Part shown: positions 35,215 through 41,008 of the stretch, piece after piece | How positions within the stretch are numbered: position 1 is the first letter of the stretch | Layout: each line of letters starts with the position of its first letter | Origin: Nitrospiraceae bacterium | Lineage (GTDB): Bacteria > Nitrospirota > Nitrospiria > Nitrospirales > Nitrospiraceae | DNA length: 41,008 nucleotides | Reading direction: 5' to 3' | Assembly (NCBI GenBank): GCA_919902665.1 | Contig: CAKKRK010000145.1 | Location: 1 to 41,008 of the forward strand | Notes under the pieces: generated by a model | Databases searched by the model: none | What the model was told of the DNA's origin: nothing | Seen by the model: the letters and a program-made list of their open reading frames with translations, nothing else | Position numbers and translations under genes: made by a program

Positions 35215-35685
35215 TCATGCCAAAATCATCGCGATCTGAGCCGGTGTCAGCAGGGCGTCTGGTTTGTGCCGACCGAGCCAGTTGATTGCCTCTTCCCCGG
35301 ATAGCTCCAAGACATCTCTTGCCAGCAACGCGGCAAACAAGGCGGTTCGCCCGAGTCCTGCAGAGCAATGGATCAGGATATTGTGACCATCAGACACACG
35401 CCCTTTGGCCTGCTTCAGCACGGCAGCCAGTTGCCCATTGGAAGGAATGCCGTAGTTAGGCATGGGAAGAGGGAAAACCGTCAGGCCTTCCTCTCGATAA
35501 AGCGCAAGCAAATCCCTCCCCGTCTTTTCCTTACACTCTTCTATTTCTGCCAGGAGAACGACTGAGGAGATGTCGGCGGCTTTCAAATCCTGAAGGAGTG
35601 TTCCCCCTGGATCATACAGCCCGAATGGCATGGGGCTGCCGTAGACCTGACCGCGGAGATTGAGAGGATAGAGGGTAAGCGACAA
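35215..35685 (-). CDS. Protein-tyrosine/dual-specificity phosphatase-like protein
   Basis: A 156-residue protein with the PTP signature HCSAGLGRT (106-114; Cys107 nucleophile and Arg113 for phosphate). The general-acid loop, usually PxPDxGxP, reads PMPNYGIPS with Asn77 in place of Asp, so catalysis may be much reduced or use another acid. There is no transmembrane segment or signal. The start is TTG, supported by AGGAG nine bases upstream. It lies 87 bases downstream, on the minus strand, of nothing obvious and is probably its own unit. It resembles atypical DSPs of bacteria; whether it acts on protein, nucleotide or lipid phosphates cannot be told. Confidence 0.82.
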   Translation of the reverse strand: MSLTLYPLNLRGQVYGSPMPFGLYDPGGTLLQDLKAADISSVVLLAEIEECKEKTGRDLLALYREEGLTVFPLPMPNYGIPSNGQLAAVLKQAKGRVSDGHNILIHCSAGLGRTALFAALLARDVLELSGEEAINWLGRHKPDALLTPAQIAMILA

Positions 35686-35972
35686 GTGAACGGGCTCCTA
35701 GTAAAACCGTGCGCCTCGCATACGAGTGAAGCTCATAATCCCATAGATGGGAAAGAATCCCGGCACATTTTCTTTTTCCTGGTCTCTGAGTCTGAACGGC
35801 GGGAGGAAGAGGATGCGCAAGGTGCCGGACGGCCGCCCACGAAGAAATTCAGAATGTCCCCAGTTTCTTCCTCTGTTTGATTGCAGAACCTGACCCTGAA
35901 TCTCTGCTCCAATGGGAGGTCTATGGCAACATTCTCATTGCATCCGATTACTCCTTCGGGTACCGTCCGCCC

Positions 35973-37784
35973 ATGTCTACTCCTCGGGTATCGCTCATGT
36001 CGATTCTCGTGCTGGCAACGGGACTCACGCTGCTAGCCGCCTGCAACCACCTACAGACGCCGCGCTTCATGCATCCAACCGAACAGGGGCCGGTCATTCC
36101 GCTGTCGGTTAAGCTGGTCTTCGATGAGTCAGTTCGCTCAGCCATCTTAGAGCAGACAGTCTGTGCCGACAGTTTGTGGAAGAGTCCTCTAGGCGACGTA
36201 CTCGTTCAATCCTTCACCGAAACCGGGCGGGCTCGCCTTGCACACCTGACGGTCGGAGACCCGTCGGGAACGGCACAAGCGGTCGCTGCTCCCGCATCCG
36301 AAGTCACGGCTTTCATCACGCTGGCGAACGCCTCCTTCGATCCGACATCACGCAGTGGGTCGGCCGACAGCAACTATCTCGCTCAATTTGATGTCCGTCT
36401 TTTGGCTACCTTCCAAGATGACCAGGGGCGCCGGTTCCCGAAAGCATCGATAGTCTATTCGCATCGGGTGGCGTTGTGGACGCCCCAACTCGGCGGTAGC
36501 GATAACCGATGTGAAACCGGGCAGTTGGACGCCGCCGTGCAAACGGCAGCCGATCATCTTGCCGATCAATTCATGGGATACCTGGTGCAGTTGCGGAAAA
36601 AAACGCACGGGGAGAGCACGGTGGGCCGGCAGAGTCCCGGTGCCACGCCAAGCCTGCTGGCCATCAAGGCAACTTTGCTGGATGCCAACAACAATCTCGT
36701 GCTGGAAAGTGGCGAGAAGATCGGCATCAGGATCGACGTAACGAATACCGGCAAGACCGCTTTGAATGCTGCGGCCATTACCCTCTCAGGGACGCCCATA
36801 CTCATCGAGACCTTCGCGAGCACGCTGTCGCCGTCGGTACGGATGGCCAACCTTCAGCCAGGGGAAACGAAGAGCACCATCCTGTGGGGAACACTGCCGG
36901 CGAATGCCGAAGGATCGCATGGCGAACTCACTGTGACGGTCATACCGTCTGGCACAGCAAACGGCGCACCGGCGACACACACCCTCATGGCGACCATGGC
37001 CTCTCGCAACGAGCCGACGGCATCAGTACCATCGTCCGCCCTACGTCCGACCTCGACTACCACCGCAGGCGGGAATATTCCAGACCGATATGCTGTCATC
37101 GTGAGGCTTGGCCACTACCAGACTCCCTGGCTGGGATGGCGGGACGGACTTTCGTTCGACACCAAGGAAACCATCTCAAGGTTTACCGAATCCCTCCAGG
37201 TACCTGAGGGACATACGCTGTTGCTCCAAGACGAGTTGGCGACCCAGGCCGACGTCAAGGAAGCCCTCGCACTCTGGCTCACCAAGCGAGTCACGAAAGA
37301 CTCGATCATCTTCTTCTACTTCGCCGGACATGTACGCGCCGACTCACGAACCGGTGAAATATTTCTGATGCCTTACGACACCACCCCGCAATCATCACTG
37401 TCTCAGTTGATCCCCCTCCGGCTTCTCCAAAATCGTCTGGTCAACCTGGGGGCTAGACTGGCAGTTGCCATCATCGAAGCACCGGTGGCCATGGACGCAG
37501 CGACGAAGAACAGTGCCATCCGACTCGCGGACCCCAATTGGATCGGTGATCTTGATGGATCCTCCAAGGTTGGGGCTGGAACGGTCATTCAAGTCTCTCG
37601 GCGCAACCCCTCGTCGCAGAGTCTTCTAAGCGGATTAACCGGCAAGGCAGATCTTGACGACGATCGAACCGTCACCGTTGGCGAATGGCTCCGCTCACTC
37701 AGGACCATTGCTGTCACGGTTCCAGCACTCCCTCCCGACCTTGCAATCCAGTCACTTTCTCTGAGTCGCGTGAACCAGCCGTAA
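35973..37784 (+). CDS. Lipoprotein with caspase-like domain lacking the catalytic Cys
   Basis: A 603-residue lipoprotein: lipobox LTLLAAC with Cys24. An N-terminal domain of unknown type (about 35-215) has the segment PLSVKLVFDESVRSAIL. A CARDB/NEW3-like beta-sandwich (about 230-335) has IGIRIDVTNTGKTALNAAA and LQPGETKSTI. A Thr/Ser-rich linker leads to a caspase-like (C14) domain (370-603). It keeps YAVIVRLGHY, the DELATQADVKEALALWL strand-helix and the catalytic His in YFAGHV (His453), but the nucleophile position in the usual DAC box reads IIEAPVAM (Pro504). The frame extends 32 codons upstream to a TTG at 35877, but ATG 35973 gives a clean signal peptide. Protease activity is unlikely. 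Confidence 0.8.
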   Translation: MSTPRVSLMSILVLATGLTLLAACNHLQTPRFMHPTEQGPVIPLSVKLVFDESVRSAILEQTVCADSLWKSPLGDVLVQSFTETGRARLAHLTVGDPSGTAQAVAAPASEVTAFITLANASFDPTSRSGSADSNYLAQFDVRLLATFQDDQGRRFPKASIVYSHRVALWTPQLGGSDNRCETGQLDAAVQTAADHLADQFMGYLVQLRKKTHGESTVGRQSPGATPSLLAIKATLLDANNNLVLESGEKIGIRIDVTNTGKTALNAAAITLSGTPILIETFASTLSPSVRMANLQPGETKSTILWGTLPANAEGSHGELTVTVIPSGTANGAPATHTLMATMASRNEPTASVPSSALRPTSTTTAGGNIPDRYAVIVRLGHYQTPWLGWRDGLSFDTKETISRFTESLQVPEGHTLLLQDELATQADVKEALALWLTKRVTKDSIIFFYFAGHVRADSRTGEIFLMPYDTTPQSSLSQLIPLRLLQNRLVNLGARLAVAIIEAPVAMDAATKNSAIRLADPNWIGDLDGSSKVGAGTVIQVSRRNPSSQSLLSGLTGKADLDDDRTVTVGEWLRSLRTIAVTVPALPPDLAIQSLSLSRVNQP

Positions 37785-37810
37785 CTCGCTCCCTCCGTTA
37801 ACCCGCATTG

Positions 37811-38024
37811 TTCATGACAGTTCGTCGCCAAATCGAGGAGCCGCGTCGCGAGGCCGAAGCCCGGAGGACCTGAGGCTTACTCATGCAGTAGGTCGAAGGT
37901 CCGAGGGGCGAGCCCACCGCCCCAAGCCTTGTCGTAGCACCGGATCGGCGATTGCAGCATACGTTTTCATGAATTCTGAACACGATCGGCAATGCAGGCG
38001 CGTCTCGAGACGAACTGTCATGAA
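37811..38024. mobile_element. MITE-like element with perfect 16-bp inverted repeats
   Basis: TTCATGACAGTTCGTC (37811-37826) is the exact reverse complement of 38009-38024, bounding 214 bp in all. The interior is GC-rich with internal structure (GCGAGGCCGAAGCCCGGAGG and related blocks) and a short partial duplication (GATCGGCGATTGCAG near 37943 and GATCGGCAATGCAGG near 37984). It encodes no gene. No target-site duplication is evident next to the repeats. Size and termini fit a miniature inverted-repeat element, or a large intergenic hairpin between the caspase-like and porin genes. Confidence 0.6.
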
Positions 38025-38033
38025 GAATAGGTG

Positions 38034-39647
38034 CTAGAAATTCACGTGCAACTGCGTGTAGGCCCAGATCGAATTCACCGCTGAAGCCCCGCTCCCAGCG
38101 GCATTCCCAGAGGCCAACTGGTCGAGCATTTGGCCGGCGATCAGATAGGATATGCCGGTCTGCCAGGCCACCTTGTTGTCCTTAAAGAACAGGGTATAGA
38201 CCCCATCGATTTCCTTGTACAGCGAGTTGCTGGTCGCGATATTGGCAGCGGTTCCGGCAGTCGGAGCGGAGAAGCAGCCTTGGTTGGCGGTATACCAACA
38301 ATCGCTGTTGTTGGCTTTGCGGAAGATCCAGAATCGGAAATCCAGATGTTGCGCGAGACTCGGCTTCATCTGCAAGCTGGCGCCGTAGCCGACCATGTTC
38401 CGCCAGGCCATCCGATCGGCATAGCCCATCAAAATATGGTTCGTTGGATAGAGATTCTCGAAGGTGTTCGCTGTACCGCCACAACCGGCCCCGGTGTCTG
38501 CATTACAGTTCGCCTTGTTTCCGTCACCCGATGCATAGTTGAACTCCAAACCGACGCGTGGGGTCCACGGCACATCGTGGAGGGTAATCCCTCCCTCTGC
38601 GGCAAAAGCTTGGGCATTGATGTGGAGTCGATTGCTGGACAGACCCAACCCCATTGATCCGATCTGCCAATAGCCCTCGGCCGTCCCGTCGAACATCCCT
38701 TGTCTAAAGGCCACTCGACCGCCCAATGTATGGCGGTGCTGGTCGTTGGCATGTGGAGCAGTGATGGCAGCGCTATTGGTTCCACCAGTACTTGCTTGTT
38801 GGTTGTTCAAAAACACCCAGAGGGGCTCAACCGACATGCTCGGCATGGGTTTGAAAACCAGCCTGGTAAACACCAAATCTGCATTCTTACTGCCTGCCCC
38901 GCCGCCGGAAACCGCTCCCGATCCCGCACCGTTTGTAAAAGCTTCTGCATCAGCAAGGCGCACCCAACCTCCCCAGACTTCGTACGCATTCTTGGAATAT
39001 TGCAGGGTGACACCATCAAAGGAGAAACCGACATTGTTCCAATCAAACGCGCCAAATAAGCGTTGGTTCCCCATCTGGATGAGCTGCCGGCCGGCCTTCA
39101 GGTTGAGACCATTGACCCCGAGATTGCGGATCAACATATAAGCCTGGCGGATCCCCAGGCTGGAGGTCGAATTGGGGTCGTTCGCGGGATTCGCTGCTCC
39201 AGGATTGCTGTTCGCGCCCCAATTCTTCCCATATTGTATCTGGACGAAGGTATCAACATCGGGTGAAATCGCATAGTTGAGCCCCAGCCGCATCCATTGT
39301 TGAACAAATTGATCAGCGGTATCGCCTCCATTGGGGGCGCGGCCGGTTGAAAGTTGGGAACCCGCTGTATTTACATTCAATCCGAAGTTTGGGTTGACAC
39401 GAAGTTCCGGCCTGACCCGGAGGTCGCCGGAGATGGTCACTCTGCTGATATCGAACAGCGGACTCTTAGGTGGATCGAAGTTCCAATACCGTACGAGATC
39501 CGGCATGCCGCGCGTAACCGGCGGCTCCTGGCCTGGCTGGTCCTTCACTTCGTCCGTATCCGGCGGATTGGCCAAGGAGGAGGTCGTCGGCAGTATCGTG
39601 AGCAAAGCCGCTGCCAACAGCCCCACGAGAACCATTTTGCGTCCCAT
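38034..39647 (-). CDS. Alginate-export family outer membrane porin
   Basis: A 537-residue exported beta-barrel protein of the alginate_exp (AlgE-like) family. Signal peptide 1-26 (LVGLLAAALLTILPTTSSLA); barrel starting with VTISGDLRVRPELRVNPNFG. Typical repeating aromatic beta-strands follow (MRLGLNYAISPDVDTFVQIQ, LNLKAGRQLIQMGNQRLFGA), and the C-terminus ends in an aromatic strand (SIWAYTQLHVNF). The family name does not prove alginate transport; in autotrophic nitrifiers such porins are common and their substrates unknown. ATG 39647 is chosen for GGGAGG seven bases upstream; the frame runs 24 codons further. It lies 68 bases downstream of the cupredoxin-like gene. Confidence 0.9.
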   Translation of the reverse strand: MGRKMVLVGLLAAALLTILPTTSSLANPPDTDEVKDQPGQEPPVTRGMPDLVRYWNFDPPKSPLFDISRVTISGDLRVRPELRVNPNFGLNVNTAGSQLSTGRAPNGGDTADQFVQQWMRLGLNYAISPDVDTFVQIQYGKNWGANSNPGAANPANDPNSTSSLGIRQAYMLIRNLGVNGLNLKAGRQLIQMGNQRLFGAFDWNNVGFSFDGVTLQYSKNAYEVWGGWVRLADAEAFTNGAGSGAVSGGGAGSKNADLVFTRLVFKPMPSMSVEPLWVFLNNQQASTGGTNSAAITAPHANDQHRHTLGGRVAFRQGMFDGTAEGYWQIGSMGLGLSSNRLHINAQAFAAEGGITLHDVPWTPRVGLEFNYASGDGNKANCNADTGAGCGGTANTFENLYPTNHILMGYADRMAWRNMVGYGASLQMKPSLAQHLDFRFWIFRKANNSDCWYTANQGCFSAPTAGTAANIATSNSLYKEIDGVYTLFFKDNKVAWQTGISYLIAGQMLDQLASGNAAGSGASAVNSIWAYTQLHVNF

Positions 39648-39715
39648 AATTGTCCTCCCATTGGATATGTTGTCAAAATAGGAGGCAATGACCTCGATAT
39701 TTTTGAAACATCTCG

Positions 39716-40537
39716 TCAATAGTCAATGAAGACTTTTCGCACTGGGAACTCAAAGACGACGTCAATGGTCTTTGTTGGTTTGACATTAATCTCCTGCTGA
39801 CGGATATGCGGCCTGTCATAGATTGGTCGCCCCTTCTCCTCTCGTATGACCTTGTAGCCTTCATGCCATGCCACCAGGGTGTACTTGCCTGCCGGGACCC
39901 CGCTAATGACAAATTTTCCGTCCGCGTCTGTGACCGCAAAATACGGATGATCAAAAGCCGCCCAATAGGCGTTCATATTGTTATGAACATCACACTGAAG
40001 CCGCATCACGCCCTTTTCGTTCTGGAGGGATGTCCGCAAGAACTTGTGGGTAATTTCCTGGCCGGGATCGGGCATAGGGAAGTGCAGAAGTGAGACATTC
40101 TGTGCGTCGAAAAAGTCTGGGTTGTGGAAAAACAAATCGTGGTTGACCATCACCAGCAGTTGGCTTCTAACGAATGGATAAATGTGCTCAGTGAATTGAC
40201 AATTCACCATATGGAGCCAGTATTTGTCCGCTGGTGCCTTCCCCTTCTCAACCTGTTCAAGATAGACAAGCACGTATGGCACACCCTTGTTTTTCGAATT
40301 GACCTGTAACGCTTGAGAGGCTACTTCTTGGCCGCAGACGTTCGTGTTTGCTTCATTTTCAATTGGCTGGAGTTTAGGGACCTCGCCCTGCCATACCGCA
40401 ACTCCGGTAATGGTGCCTCCGTCCTTGACATCGATCACCTGGTATGGTTCAGCAAAAATGGGCCCTGCTCCAGCCTCTATCAGCCCCATCACCAGCATCA
40501 GCACCACCCAAGATGTGATGGTCTTTGCTCGATTCAT
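39716..40537 (-). CDS. Periplasmic cupredoxin-like protein with carboxypeptidase-regulatory domain
   Basis: A 273-residue exported protein: signal peptide (1-29), an N-terminal region with a Cys (NVCGQEV), then a cupredoxin-like fold. The possible type-1 copper ligands are His138 (HDLFFHNPDFF), Cys182, His185 and Met188 (LQCDVHNNMNAYW), in the plastocyanin order. It is followed by HPYFAVTDADGKF and the carboxypeptidase-regulatory-type beta-sandwich (VPAGKYTLVAWHEG, about 195-265). AAGGAGG before the ATG gives a firm start, and the 23 upstream codons are rejected. It is followed by the porin gene. A role in electron transfer or copper handling is inferred; binding is not proven. Confidence 0.8.
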   Translation of the reverse strand: MNRAKTITSWVVLMLVMGLIEAGAGPIFAEPYQVIDVKDGGTITGVAVWQGEVPKLQPIENEANTNVCGQEVASQALQVNSKNKGVPYVLVYLEQVEKGKAPADKYWLHMVNCQFTEHIYPFVRSQLLVMVNHDLFFHNPDFFDAQNVSLLHFPMPDPGQEITHKFLRTSLQNEKGVMRLQCDVHNNMNAYWAAFDHPYFAVTDADGKFVISGVPAGKYTLVAWHEGYKVIREEKGRPIYDRPHIRQQEINVKPTKTIDVVFEFPVRKVFIDY

Positions 40538-40962
40538 ACGTGAACCTCCTTGTGGAATTGGGTTCTGTCGCAAATTTCTAGCAAGAGGGTCAGGTCTTGC
40601 GATCATACATTGATCCAGAGTTCGCAGGCTTCGCTTCTTGGCTCTGCCGAGGTAAGCGCAGGGAAGCCAGGCTTCCTATCAACGACCGGGCCGAAGAATA
40701 CCCTTTTCCCTAGGAGAAATCACGCCCCTCTCTGAGAAGTGCTGAGGACTGCCGGACAGGACTGAGGTATGAGGACTGAGCGATGAAGAAGAGCTTATGG
40801 CAGAACCCAGCAACGACTCGGGAATCTTGTTCTGACATCTTCGGAACGATATCCGACCAGCCTCACGCTGTGAGGACCCATCTCTCGACCCGGCGGCGGG
40901 GTGCGTGCTCCACTCCCCTCGCTGCTCACGATTTCACTACCCTGCTTCGCCACGCCTGTAGC
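40538..40962. other. Gene-poor right-hand region
   Basis: 425 bases with no supported gene. It should hold the promoter of the cupredoxin-like gene. The sequence has no coding character in any frame (a 60-codon frame at 40783 has no ribosome-binding site and no recognisable sequence). It leads into the repeats at the window edge. Confidence 0.45.
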
Positions 40963-41008
40963 TAGCACATCATCTGTCCGGTTTTTGTAGCACGTGAAGT
41001 GTCCGGTT
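40963..41008. repeat. Two 21-nt direct repeats, possible insertion-sequence end
   Basis: TAGCACATCATCTGTCCGGTT (40963-40983) recurs as TAGCACGTGAAGTGTCCGGTT at 40988-41008, 25 bases later, with 16 of 21 positions identical and an identical TGTCCGGTT end. Multiple short direct repeats starting at TG are typical of the ends of some insertion-sequence families, such as IS21. The element would continue beyond the window, so this is a guess about the end only. Confidence 0.45.

Noticed and set aside
1-41008. CRISPR arrays, tRNA or rRNA genes
   Set aside because: No regularly spaced repeats with unique spacers, and no recognisable tRNA or rRNA conserved sequences were seen by eye; a covariance-model scan would be decisive.

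Overview
The window looks like a chromosomal segment of a Nitrospira-like bacterium (phylum Nitrospirota). This is an inference. It rests on the moderately high GC content, the gene repertoire (an alginate-export-type outer membrane porin beside a cupredoxin-like protein, an SmbP-type metal-binding protein, an HrpB helicase, and an MHYT/SpoIIE/STAS regulator) and the look of the protein sequences. It does not rest on any database match. No rRNA, tRNA or CRISPR array was found.

The left part (1-9.3 kb, plus strand) is housekeeping. It holds the 3' end of valS, then nadC, birA and coaX (aminoacylation, NAD, biotin and CoA cofactor supply), the chaperone set grpE-dnaK-dnaJ with a strong hairpin between dnaK and dnaJ, rsmE (16S rRNA methylation), and a TerC-family membrane protein. 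From 9.4 to 12.6 kb on the minus strand lie a small conserved-looking gene, zwf and an MFS transporter. hrpB (plus) follows, then a YkvA/DUF1232 protein, a small secreted lysine/alanine/glutamate-rich protein and a DEAD-box RNA helicase with a DbpA-type RNA-binding tail (all minus).

From 18.2 to 27 kb, all on the minus strand, the window is more unusual. A probable broken transposase fragment lies beside a perfect hairpin. A likely operon then encodes a 925-residue protein that puts a whole partner-switching circuit in one chain (diverged MHYT sensor, PAS, SpoIIE/RsbU phosphatase, RsbW-type ATPase, STAS antagonist), a second stand-alone STAS protein, a membrane protein and a lipoprotein. Upstream of it are a signal-peptidase-like protein that lacks both catalytic dyad residues, a dienelactone hydrolase family protein and a geranylgeranyl-reductase-like flavoprotein. 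A 50-bp repeat lies upstream of two of these genes.

From 27.4 to 35.7 kb there is a zinc metallopeptidase, HflX with an acidic insertion, a glutathionylspermidine-synthase-like ATP-grasp enzyme with a small partner, a Tim44-like protein, a Sel1-repeat protein, an SmbP-like protein, a truncated XRE regulator meeting a PD-(D/E)XK-like protein tail to tail, and a dual-specificity-type phosphatase whose general acid is Asn.

From 36 to 41 kb there is a lipoprotein with a caspase-like domain lacking the catalytic Cys, a 214-bp element bounded by perfect 16-bp inverted repeats, and a cupredoxin-like/porin gene pair. Two 21-nt direct repeats at the right edge may be the end of an insertion sequence running out of the window. 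A recurring theme is proteins that keep an enzyme fold but have lost catalytic residues (signal peptidase, caspase, phosphatase), next to stress-type signalling and envelope genes.
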